A stretch of DNA of 64,000 nt from Kitasatospora sp. DSM 101779 (GTDB lineage: Bacteria; Actinomycetota; Actinomycetes; Streptomycetales; Streptomycetaceae): positions 7,601,707 through 7,665,706 of the forward strand of contig NZ_JAHTIK010000001.1 in assembly GCF_025655475.1 (NCBI RefSeq), given 5' to 3'. Both the position numbers and the translations under genes were made by a program. The notes under the pieces were generated by a model. It was given only the letters and a program-made list of their open reading frames with translations, did not search any database and was not told the DNA's origin. Below are positions 16,659 through 24,158 of the stretch, in pieces; positions within the stretch are counted from its first letter, which is position 1, and each line of letters begins with the position of its first letter.

Positions 16659-17633
16659 TTGACCGCAGTACCCGCAGTACCCGCAACACCCGTCCAGCCC
16701 ACCGCCGACGGCACCGTGCTGCGCCCGATCACCGGGCCGGACGAGGTCGAGCTGTTCAACCGGCTGCCGTACCTGTTCAACCACGAGATCGCCGGGGACC
16801 TCGCCTCCGGGCGGCGCCGTGCGGAGCTGCTCTGGACGGCACTGGACGCCGACGGGCGGCTGCTCGCCCGGGCCGGCTGGTGGTGCCCGCCGGGCAGCAC
16901 CGAGCCGTTGCTGCTCGACGTCCTCGACCTGGTACCAGGCCACGAGGCCACCGCTGAGGCGCTGCTGCGGCGCGCCCTCGCCGCGGTCGTGCCCGACGGT
17001 GCGGTGCCGCCGAAGTACACCCGCTTCCTGCCGGCCGGCTGGCGCGGGGACCCGGCCGTGCGAGCCGTCGTCGACGGTCCGCTCTCGGTCGTCGAACGGC
17101 TCGGCGCCGAGCCGTTCGTGGAACGGCTGCGCCTGGAGTGGCGCGCCGGCACCCCCGTGCCCGGGCCCACCGGGCGGCTGGTCTTCCGGCCCGCGTCCGG
17201 CGAGGCGGAGGTGGTCGACCTCTGTACCGGGATCCTCACGGGCACCCTGGACGCGCACAGCCGGGACGACCTGCGCCGGATGACGGCCCGTGAGGCAGCC
17301 CGGCTGCAGTACGACGAGGAGTTCGCGCACTACACCACTCCGCGCGAGTGGTGGCGGGTCGCCGAGTCGGCCGAGACCGGAGAGCCGGTGGGCCTGGTGA
17401 TCGCGGCCCGCAACGCCTACCGGCCGATCATCGCCTACCTCGGCGTGCTGCCCGCCCACCGCGGCCGGGGACACGCGGAGGAGCTGCTCGCCGAGGGCAC
17501 CCGGGTGCTGGCCGCGACCGGCGTCGAGACGATCCGGGCCTCCACCGACGTCGGCAACACGCCGATGGCCGCCGCCTTCGCGCGGGCCGGCTACACCGCC
17601 TTCGAGCACGAGTACGTGATGGCCTGGCGCTGA
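16659..17633 (+). CDS. GNAT-family N-acetyltransferase
   Basis: Encodes 324 aa from TTG 16659; no other in-frame start before the conserved sequence is better. The C-terminal third carries the acetyl-CoA-binding signature of GNAT enzymes: PIIAYLGVLPAHRGRGHAEE (R/Q-x-x-G-x-G/A) followed by TDVGNTPMAAAFARAGY. The N-terminal half may be a second, degenerate GNAT domain, as in tandem GNAT proteins. The acceptor substrate is unknown. The gene is divergent from the MFS exporter, with about 250 bp between starts. Confidence 0.85.
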   Translation: MTAVPAVPATPVQPTADGTVLRPITGPDEVELFNRLPYLFNHEIAGDLASGRRRAELLWTALDADGRLLARAGWWCPPGSTEPLLLDVLDLVPGHEATAEALLRRALAAVVPDGAVPPKYTRFLPAGWRGDPAVRAVVDGPLSVVERLGAEPFVERLRLEWRAGTPVPGPTGRLVFRPASGEAEVVDLCTGILTGTLDAHSRDDLRRMTAREAARLQYDEEFAHYTTPREWWRVAESAETGEPVGLVIAARNAYRPIIAYLGVLPAHRGRGHAEELLAEGTRVLAATGVETIRASTDVGNTPMAAAFARAGYTAFEHEYVMAWR

Positions 17634-17799
17634 GCCGTTCCGGCGGTGCACACGCGCCCAGGCCGCGCCGGCTGTGGGTGGCGGCCGTTACGGCGCCCGT
17701 CACGAACGACACGGGGCGGGGCAGCAGTGCGGGCGAGGACCGGGGCGGGGCGGCGGGGGCTGCACCTGACAACTCTCCCGAGGTGACCGGGCACACCGG

Positions 17800-18983
17800 C
17801 CCGGAGCCGGGGCGCCGCGGTTCGGGGACCTCGACAGCGGACTCCCGCTCGCCGCGGCGGACCTGCGGCAGGCTCAGGTCGGCGAACTGCACGGGGTCTC
17901 GGAGCTCGCGGTCGCCCACGGGCGGGCCCTCGAGATCACCCTCGACGACCAGGACGAGCCCGAGCTGACCGCCGAACCGGCCGACGGCCCTACGGCGTGT
18001 CTTCAAAGGCGATTGGGCAGCCGGAGGTGCCCCCAGCGCCCCTGGATCAACCACCCGACCGCCCTGTGAAGACACGCCGTAGGCCCTCGCCGCCCGGACC
18101 GCCGACGTCCGCCTCGGGGAGCGGCGCGTCACACTCGTCGCCGGATCCGACGGTCTGCTGCACTGCTGGGACCTGACGGTGGGCCGGCCGTACGGCGACT
18201 GCCCGCCGGCCTTCACGAGCGTGTCCGCCGAGCACCGGCAGCCGGCGCCGGCACCGGACCGCACGGGCCCGGTCTGCGTCGCCCCGGACGCCGTGGTGCG
18301 CACCCCTCGACCCGATCACCGGGCATGAGGTGCACCGCCCCTTCGCCACCGGACAGGGACGGGTCCTGGCCGCGGCCACGGCGATGGCGTCCGGCGGGCC
18401 CGTCCTCGTCACCGCCGGCAGCGACCGCACCGTCGGCGTGCGGGACCTGACCACCGGTGAGGCCGCCCTCGGACCGCTCACCGGTCACACCGGCCGCGTC
18501 ACGGCCGTGGCCACGACCGTGCTGGACGGACGGCCCGTCGCCGTCACCGGCAGCTGGGACCGGACGGTGCTGCGCCTGGGGGACCTCACCACCGGCCGCC
18601 CGATCGGCGCCCCGCTCACCGGTCACGCCGACTGGGTGACCTCGGTGTCCACCGCGGAACTCGACGGAGCACCCGTCGCCGCGAGCACGGCGCGCGACGG
18701 CACGCTGCGGCAGTGGGACGTGGTGAGGATGACGCCGATCGGCGGTGCGGAGATCGCTGCGGCTCCGTCCACGGCCACGGCGGTGCTGGTCGGAGCGGCA
18801 GGAGGAAGGCCCGTGGCCGCCGGCCGCGAGGACCGGGCGGTCCGGTTCCTCGATCCGGTGACCGGCCGCGGGGTGGCCGCCGACTGTGTGCTGCCCGAGC
18901 CCGTGCAGGCGCTCGCCGCCGCCCCGGACGGGCAGTCGGCGGTGGCGTTCGGGTCGCACGTGGCCGTCCCCGCACCGCGCTGA
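17800..18983 (+). pseudogene. decayed WD40-repeat gene interrupted by an inverted-repeat element
   Basis: Coding traces appear in three successive frames. FGDLDSGLPLAAADLRQAQV leads to LEITLDDQDEPEL (17821-17988), then comes the 95-bp element. Next is VAGSDGLLHCWDL (from 18086), and after a further frameshift near 18300 an intact run LDPITGHEVHRPFATG to VPAPR (ending 18983). The last run has three or four WD40 blades with the DGRPVAVTGSWDRTVLRL and LTGHTGRVTAVA patterns. A complete homologue of the same subtype lies at 29619-30611. The last frame could in principle start at 18330 as a short product, but the blades would not close a propeller. Confidence 0.75.
17989..18083. mobile_element. 95-bp MITE-like inverted-repeat element
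   Basis: Perfect 17-bp inverted repeats CCTACGGCGTGTCTTCA (17989-18005) and its complement (18067-18083) bound a 61-bp interior with no coding capacity. The interior contains GCGCCCCTGGATCAACCACC, similar to the end of repeat copy A. The element splits a WD40 gene. TA dinucleotides lie inside both ends, so TA-targeting is possible, but no clear target duplication could be proven. It is probably a non-autonomous derivative of an insertion sequence. Confidence 0.7.
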
Positions 18984-19092
18984 CACGGGGAGGGCGCGCG
19001 GAGGAGGTCGAGGGGCGGGCCGAGTGGGGGCGCCGTGGCGGTGCGTTCGGTGTGAGGTCCGCGGCGGGCGCCGGAGCGGCGGACCGGCCGGG

Positions 19093-20091
19093 TCAGTCGA
19101 TCTTGCAGTCGGCCGGCCTGGCATCGTCCGGGCAGGGGAAGCGGGTGACGGTCCTGGCGAAGGCACGGCCGGAGTCCACCACCGACTGCGGCACCTTCAG
19201 CTGCCACCGCGGGCTCTGCACCAGCGCCTTCCAGCCGTCCAGGCCGAGCGGCGGCCGCTCGCGGGTCACCGTGATCGGCAGCCCCTTCCGGCCCGTGTAC
19301 TGGTCGAGCGTCCCGTTCGCGGCCACCACCTGGACGGTGGTGCCGTCGGGCCGGGTCAGGTCCACCATCTCGTCGTACAGACCCACCACGTCGGTGCCGG
19401 TGACGAACATCCGCAGCCGGCCGCCGTCCGGCAGCTGCTCGGTCTCGCACAGCGGCTTCTCGTAGCCGGGCTTCCGGGTGCCCTCGTCCGAGCCGCCCTG
19501 CCAGTTCTCGCAGGTGACCGGGCTCGGCGGCCGGCCCTTGCTCACGGTCAGCATGACCGTCGAGGGCCCGTGGCCGTCGTCGTACTCCAGCTCGATGTAG
19601 CGCTCGTCCGGCTTGGTGTTGAACTTCACGCCGTGCGGGTTCAGGTTGCCCAGCCGGGCGCCCGGCGGCAGCAGGTCCGCCAGGATCTCCGTCATCGCCT
19701 GCCAGGTCAGGTCCGCGGTCCCCTGCTCGGCCGCCGCGCCCTTGCTCGGTGACACCGTGCCCGCGCCGGATTCCTCGCCCGAGGGCCCTTTGCCCGTGGC
19801 CGGACTCGCGGTGGCCGGGACGTCCGCGGCCGGACTCGCGGCGGACGGCAGTGCGGTGCCGCCCGCCGCGGGCCCGTCCGCCCGTGCTCCGCCGGGCCGG
19901 GGCCCGGCGACGGCGACCGCCGTCAGCACGGCCGCCACCACCGCCGCGGCGCCGGCCGCCTGCAGCGTCCGCCGGATCCGCAGCCGCTTCCGCCCGGCCC
20001 GCTTGCCCTCGGCCACCATCTCGCCGATCGGTGGGCTCAGTTCATGGACGCTCTCGGCGAACATCCCGTTCAGGTCGTTCTCAAGACCCAT
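19093..20091 (-). CDS. membrane-anchored protein, probable anti-sigma partner of the SigE-family factor
   Basis: Encodes 332 aa. There is a cytoplasmic N-terminus of about 40 residues (MGLENDLNGMFAESVHELSP and a basic stretch RKRLRIRRTLQ), one transmembrane helix (about 45-65), a Pro/Ala/Ser-rich linker and an extracytoplasmic globular domain with cysteines. It starts 30 nt after the end of the sigma-factor gene, so the two are co-transcribed. That layout matches streptomycete SigE-family loci whose second gene encodes a membrane protein thought to restrain or sense for the sigma factor. No classical zinc anti-sigma HxxxCxxC motif is seen, so the anti-sigma role is inferred. Confidence 0.7.
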   Translation of the reverse strand: MGLENDLNGMFAESVHELSPPIGEMVAEGKRAGRKRLRIRRTLQAAGAAAVVAAVLTAVAVAGPRPGGARADGPAAGGTALPSAASPAADVPATASPATGKGPSGEESGAGTVSPSKGAAAEQGTADLTWQAMTEILADLLPPGARLGNLNPHGVKFNTKPDERYIELEYDDGHGPSTVMLTVSKGRPPSPVTCENWQGGSDEGTRKPGYEKPLCETEQLPDGGRLRMFVTGTDVVGLYDEMVDLTRPDGTTVQVVAANGTLDQYTGRKGLPITVTRERPPLGLDGWKALVQSPRWQLKVPQSVVDSGRAFARTVTRFPCPDDARPADCKID

Positions 20092-20121
20092 CTCAGCACC
20101 CCTCGTGCTCTCGTTCGTTCC

Positions 20122-20637
20122 TCAGTGCCGGAACAGCAGTTCTCGGTCCTCGCCCAGCAGTTCGCGCAGCTTGGCCAGGCCGCGGGTGTTCAGCCCCTTG
20201 ACGGCGCCGACGCTGCAGCCGAGCGTCTCCGCCACCGATTCGAGGCTCTGGTCCTCCAGGTAGCGCAGCACCACGGCCGCCCGGTTGCGCGGCGGCAGTT
20301 GCCGCAGCGCGGCCAGCAGCGTCAGCCGCAGCTCGGCCGTCCGCCCGCCTTCGCGGCCGTCCGGCAGGTCGGGCACCGACCCGGTGGGTATCTCCCCGGA
20401 GCGGCGCAGCCGGCGCTGCGACAGGTAGGTCCGCAGCAGCACCTTGCGGGCGTACGCGTCGAGGCCGGAGTCCGGCACGGTGCGCCCGAGCCGGCCCCAG
20501 GAGGCGTACAGCTTGGCGAAGGTGACCTGAACGAGGTCCTGCGCCTGGTGGAAGTCACCGCACATCAGGTACGCGACCTGGAAGAGCCTTCGCGCTCGTG
20601 TGGACGCGAACTCGTCGAAGTCGACTACCTCGTGCAT
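20122..20637 (-). CDS. SigE-family RNA polymerase sigma factor
   Basis: Encodes 171 aa from ATG 20637, with GGGGGAGC upstream; this is the usual length for streptomycete SigE-family ECF factors. Region 2 is seen as FDEFASTRARRLFQVAYLMC and AQDLVQVTFAKLYASW; region 4 as LPPRNRAAVVLRYLEDQSLE and VAETLGCSVGAVKGLNTRGL. It directs RNA polymerase to specific promoters, probably for envelope or stress functions. A membrane protein gene follows in the same operon. Confidence 0.92.
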   Translation of the reverse strand: MHEVVDFDEFASTRARRLFQVAYLMCGDFHQAQDLVQVTFAKLYASWGRLGRTVPDSGLDAYARKVLLRTYLSQRRLRRSGEIPTGSVPDLPDGREGGRTAELRLTLLAALRQLPPRNRAAVVLRYLEDQSLESVAETLGCSVGAVKGLNTRGLAKLRELLGEDRELLFRH

Positions 20638-20863
20638 GGTGCTCCCCCGGGCTTTGCCGTGCTCGGCCGATCTGCTGTCACCCTGACAAGACGCCTCGAA
20701 CCGCGGCGGGGTCACACGCGATCTGACGGTCCTTCCGGCCGAGTGCGCGGCCGCGGGGCGGCGGCCGTGCCTGCCGGGCCGGCGCCGGGGAGCGGTGGGT
20801 AGGGTGCTGGTGCGGGCGGGGCGCACCGGCCCCGGCCTGCCCGAACGACCGAGAGGAACCCGC

Positions 20864-21856
20864 ATGCCGGCCGCAGCTGCCACCGGACCCGCCGGCCCGA
20901 CGATCGCCCGGTTCGGCCTGGGCACGGCCGCCGTCGGCCGTCCCGGCTACATCACCCTCGGGCGGGACCGCGACCTGCCGGCCGAGCGTACGGTCGGTGC
21001 ACTCCGGGAGCGGACGCACGCGCTGCTGGACGCCGCCTTCGCGGCCGGTGTGCGGTACTTCGACACGGCTCGTTCCTACGGGCGGGCGGAGGAGTTCCTC
21101 GGCGCGTGGCTGGCCGCCCGGCCGCAGGCGGCGGCCGAGGCGGTGGTGGGCAGCAAGTGGGGGTACACCTACACCGCGGACTGGCGCGCCTCGGGCGTGC
21201 CGGTGCACGAGGTCAAGGAGCACGCGGTCGCGGTCTTCGACCGGCAGGTGAAGGAGACCCGGGAGTCCCTCGGCGGGCTGCCGGACGTCTACCTCGTCCA
21301 CTCCGTGACGCCGGACAGCCCGGCGCTGACCGACCGGGTGCTGCACGAGCGTCTGGCGGGGCTCGCCGCGGAGGGCGTCCGGGTCGGGCTGTCCACCAGC
21401 GGAGCGGCGCAGGGGGAGGCGGTGCGGGCGGCGCTGGCGGTGGAGTTCGACGGCCGGCCGCTGTTCGCCGCCGTCCAGTCGACCTGGAACCTGCTGGAGC
21501 CGTCGGCGAGGCCGGCGCTCGCCGAGGCGCACGCGGCCGGCTGGCTGGTGGTGGTGAAGGAGGGCATGGCCAGCGGCCGCCTTGCCGGCCGGAACGCGGT
21601 CGGCCCCGACACCGCCGCGCTGCGGACGGTCGCGGCCCGTACCGGCGCCTCCTGCGACGCCCTGGCGTTGGCGGCCGCCGCCGCGCAGCCCTGGGCCGAT
21701 CTGGTGCTCTCCGGCGCGGCGACCGCCGGGCAACTGGCCTCCAACCTCTGTGCCGCGGCGCTCGCCCTCGCGCCCGCCGACCTGGCGGAGCTGGCCGTCC
21801 TCGCCGAGCCGGCGGAGGCGTACTGGCGGACCCGCGCCGCACTGCCCTGGGCCTGA
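20864..21856 (+). CDS. aldo/keto reductase
   Basis: Encodes 330 aa from ATG 20864, with GAGAGGA upstream and a TAGGGT box at 20800-20805. The AKR catalytic tetrad can be placed: D67 and Y72 in YFDTARSYG, K98 in GSKWGY and H146 in LVHSV. These enzymes reduce carbonyls with NADPH; substrate unknown. The gene converges on the SDR gene across a strong shared terminator. Confidence 0.88.
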   Translation: MPAAAATGPAGPTIARFGLGTAAVGRPGYITLGRDRDLPAERTVGALRERTHALLDAAFAAGVRYFDTARSYGRAEEFLGAWLAARPQAAAEAVVGSKWGYTYTADWRASGVPVHEVKEHAVAVFDRQVKETRESLGGLPDVYLVHSVTPDSPALTDRVLHERLAGLAAEGVRVGLSTSGAAQGEAVRAALAVEFDGRPLFAAVQSTWNLLEPSARPALAEAHAAGWLVVVKEGMASGRLAGRNAVGPDTAALRTVAARTGASCDALALAAAAAQPWADLVLSGAATAGQLASNLCAAALALAPADLAELAVLAEPAEAYWRTRAALPWA

Positions 21857-21876
21857 GCGGACCCCGGGACGACGAT

Positions 21877-21927
21877 GCGCCGCAGCGGCGGGCCGCCCCG
21901 AACCGGGGTGGCCCGCCGCTGCGGCGC
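21877..21927. terminator. bidirectional terminator hairpin
   Basis: Perfect 18-bp inverted repeat: GCGCCGCAGCGGCGGGCC at 21877-21894 pairs with 21910-21927 across a 15-nt loop. It sits exactly between the convergent aldo/keto reductase and SDR genes. No U-tract follows, as is usual for high-GC actinomycetes. Confidence 0.85.
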
Positions 21928-21938
21928 GACGTGGGGCG

Positions 21939-22781
21939 TCAGCCCACCCAGGTGCCGGTCATGCCGAGCACGGCGGAGCCGTCCAGGTCGGCCAGCTTGG
22001 TGCCGGTGAAGCCGCGGGCCCAGTCGGAGGTCTGCAGGCGGAACGCCGGGCGCTCGGCGGTCAGCGCCTCGATGACGGTCCCGGCGGCCTCGGCCGGGGT
22101 CTGCGCACCGTTGAGGAACTGGGCGACCGTTCGGTCGAGGTAGGCGCGCAGCGCGGGGGCGTAGGGGCCGGCCTGGGCGACCTCGGCCTCCAGGTCGAGG
22201 CCGATGTTGTTGACGAACTCGGTGGCGACGGCGCCCGGCTCGACCACGCTCACGCCGACGCCGACCGAGGCGGCCACCGGGGCGAGGCTCTCCATGTAGC
22301 CCTCGACCGCGAACTTGGCGGCGCAGTACGCCTCGTTGAAGGGCTGTCCGATGACGCCGCCGACGCTGGTGACGGTGATCAGCCGGCCGCCGGTGGCCCG
22401 CAGGTGGGGGAGGGCGGCCTTGGAGACGTTGAGGACGCCGAAGAAGTTGACCTCCATGACGGCGCGGACGTCGGCGACGGTCTCGTTCTCCAGGGTGCCG
22501 AGGTGTCCGGCGCCCGCGTTGTTGACGACCGCGTCGAGCCGGCCGTAGTCGGCGACCACCCCGTCGACCGCGGCGGCGACGGACGCCTCGTCGACCACGT
22601 CGAGCCGGCGGACGTCCAGCTCGACACCGGCCTCCGCGGCGGCCTTGCGCAGCGCGTCCGCGCGGTCCGGGTCGCGCAGGGTGGCGACGGTCCGCCAGCC
22701 GGCCCGGGCGGCGGCGACCGCGGCAGCGAGACCGATGCCGGAGGAGGTGCCGGTGATCAGAACGACCTTGGAGGAGGACAT
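21939..22781 (-). CDS. short-chain dehydrogenase/reductase controlled by adjacent MarR
   Basis: Encodes 280 aa from ATG 22781, with GGAAGGA upstream. Features are TGTSSGIG (10-17), NNAG (87-90), S139, Y152 and K156 (YCAAK), diagnostic of classical SDR oxidoreductases. It is divergent from a MarR-family regulator, and the shared 136-bp gap holds three GTGTGTGCACACAC-type sites. This strongly suggests the SDR is the MarR target, perhaps induced by a toxic aldehyde, ketone or quinone (inference). Confidence 0.88.
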   Translation of the reverse strand: MSSSKVVLITGTSSGIGLAAAVAAARAGWRTVATLRDPDRADALRKAAAEAGVELDVRRLDVVDEASVAAAVDGVVADYGRLDAVVNNAGAGHLGTLENETVADVRAVMEVNFFGVLNVSKAALPHLRATGGRLITVTSVGGVIGQPFNEAYCAAKFAVEGYMESLAPVAASVGVGVSVVEPGAVATEFVNNIGLDLEAEVAQAGPYAPALRAYLDRTVAQFLNGAQTPAEAAGTVIEALTAERPAFRLQTSDWARGFTGTKLADLDGSAVLGMTGTWVG

Positions 22782-22834
22782 GGTGAGGGTTCCTTCCGGA
22801 GCGGGGGAGGGGCGGGAGCCGTATCACCCCTTCG

Positions 22835-22910
22835 GTGTGTGCACACACACCTTAAGCATTGCGTGCACACACACACAAGTCGATGCGTGCACACACACGC
22901 ACGGTAGAAT
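22835..22910. promoter_or_regulatory. triple GT/AC palindromic operator with leaderless MarR promoter
   Basis: Three near-identical sites stand in a row: GTGTGTGCACACACAC (22835-22850), GCGTGCACACACACAC (22861-22876) and TGCGTGCACACACACGCA (22884-22901), each centred on the palindrome GTGTGCACAC or GCGTGCAC. They fill the gap between the divergent SDR and MarR genes. A -10 box TAGAAT (22905-22910) lies 7 nt before the MarR ATG, so that transcript is probably leaderless and the third site covers its -35 position. Confidence 0.7.
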
Positions 22911-22917
22911 CGCGCCC

Positions 22918-23379
22918 ATGGCGACCAGGAAGCTCACCCCGGCGGAGATGTCCGAGGCCGACCACGCCTTCTACGGCCTGGTCTGGGCCGGCACCACACT
23001 GACCGAGCGCGTCGACCGCGCCCTCACCAAGGCGCACGACCTGCCCGTCTCCTGGTTCGAGGTGATGCTCTGGCTCGCCAACAGCCAGCAGCCGGTCGCC
23101 GCCTCCGTGCTCGGCAACAGCACCATGCTCAGCCGCAGCCAGGTCTCCCGGGTGCTCGACGCGCTCCAGGCCCGCGGCCTGGTCTCCCGCACCCCCTCCG
23201 CCCGGGACGCCCGCTCCGTCGAGGTGGCGCTCACCCCGCAGGGCCGCGAGCTGTTCGCGGAGGCGGACGCGACCAGGCGCGCCTGCCTGGCGCCGGTGTT
23301 CACCGACGTCCTGGACCAGCAGGACCTGGCCGCCCTCGGCACGGTCTGGCGCAAGCTCAAGGCCCACAAGGAGGGCTGA
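22918..23379 (+). CDS. MarR-family transcriptional regulator
   Basis: Encodes 153 aa from ATG 22918; no ribosome site is present, and the TAGAAT box just upstream supports a leaderless start. The winged helix spans residues 60-110 (NSTMLSRSQVSRVLDALQAR and GLVSRTPSARDARSVEVALT), with dimerisation helices at both ends. MarR proteins usually repress their own and a divergent gene until a small ligand binds; here the divergent gene is an SDR. The three visible operators overlap its own promoter. Confidence 0.92.
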   Translation: MATRKLTPAEMSEADHAFYGLVWAGTTLTERVDRALTKAHDLPVSWFEVMLWLANSQQPVAASVLGNSTMLSRSQVSRVLDALQARGLVSRTPSARDARSVEVALTPQGRELFAEADATRRACLAPVFTDVLDQQDLAALGTVWRKLKAHKEG

Positions 23380-23428
23380 CACCCCGGCCGGAGCGGCCCC
23401 ACCGCGCCCCGGGCCGCCGGGGACGGGC

Positions 23429-23797
23429 TCAGCGGTACCAGCCGCGGACGGCGTCCGCGCACTCCCTGACGCCCACCGTCCCGTCGCGCAGCCGCGCCGC
23501 CAGCTCCGCCGCCTGCTTCGGCTCCGCGGTGACGATCACCCCGGAGGCGCTGAGGTAGGACGCCGCGACCACCGCCGCGAAGTGCTCGTTGCCGAACTGC
23601 AGGGCCGGCACCCGGACCAGCTGGTGCATCAGCGCCGCCGCCCGCTGGTGCAGGCCGCCGTAGACCGGGACGTCCATCACCTCGTCCACGTGCCGGGCGA
23701 CGGCGGCCGCCAGCGAGCCGTAGTCGGTCACGTCCGGATCCCCCGGAAGGAACTGGTCCGCCACGTCGAGCAGCCAGGCCCGGTCGATGCGCAGCAT
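23429..23797 (-). CDS. Fic/Doc-like toxin with altered active site
   Basis: Encodes 122 aa from ATG 23797 (GTG 23800 also possible), overlapping the antitoxin stop. The layout follows Doc (death-on-curing): AAAVARHVDEVMDVPVYGGL, then HQRAAALMHQLVRVPALQFG, then NEHFAAVVAASYLSASG. Where active Doc/Fic proteins have HxFxDGNKR, this one reads PALQFGNEH, so the catalytic histidine and the K/R pair are replaced. From memory, related streptomycete proteins annotated as Fic-family toxins show similar change, so it may use another mechanism or be inactive. Its small partner gene supports a toxin-antitoxin module. Confidence 0.7.
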   Translation of the reverse strand: MLRIDRAWLLDVADQFLPGDPDVTDYGSLAAAVARHVDEVMDVPVYGGLHQRAAALMHQLVRVPALQFGNEHFAAVVAASYLSASGVIVTAEPKQAAELAARLRDGTVGVRECADAVRGWYR

Positions 23798-24036
23798 CAC
23801 GCGGCGCTCGCCTTCCCCGGGTCCTGCTGCGGGTAGGGGCCGAACTCGGCCTCGAACGCCGGGCCCCAGGCCTGCGAGAAGTGCGCCGCCGCGGTCAGGA
23901 ACCGCTGGCGCCGCTCGTCGGCCTCCTCCGCCAGGATCCGCCGGGCGTACTCCGGCAGGCTCATCCCCGCCGCCTCCGCGCGCTGTTCCAGCGCCTCGTG
24001 GGCCTCGTCGTCGAGTCGGACGTTCAGCTGCTTCAT
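23797..24036 (-). CDS. ribbon-helix-helix/HicB-like antitoxin
   Basis: Encodes 79 aa from ATG 24036. The N-terminus MKQLNVRLDDEAHEALEQRA followed by AAGMSLPEYARRILAEEAD is a ribbon-helix-helix (Arc/MetJ-type) DNA-binding domain. The C-terminal tail (FSQAWGPAFEAEFG) likely wraps the toxin. Its stop codon overlaps the toxin start (TGATG), the usual coupling in toxin-antitoxin operons. It probably represses its own promoter in the 122-bp gap towards the divergent exporter gene. Confidence 0.8.
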   Translation of the reverse strand: MKQLNVRLDDEAHEALEQRAEAAGMSLPEYARRILAEEADERRQRFLTAAAHFSQAWGPAFEAEFGPYPQQDPGKASAA

Positions 24037-24158
24037 ACCGGCAGCGTAGCGGCGCGTACGCCGCCCTACAACGGGCCCGGCGCCGCCTCCCGGCCGACCG
24101 CCCCGACATCCCGTAGGGTGGCCCGCGTCCAGGTGGCCCGAGGCCGGAAGGCTCGCAC

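Noticed and set aside
22835..22902. CRISPR-like repeats
   Set aside because: The units are short GT/AC palindromes without unique spacers of constant length and sit in a regulator/target divergent promoter.
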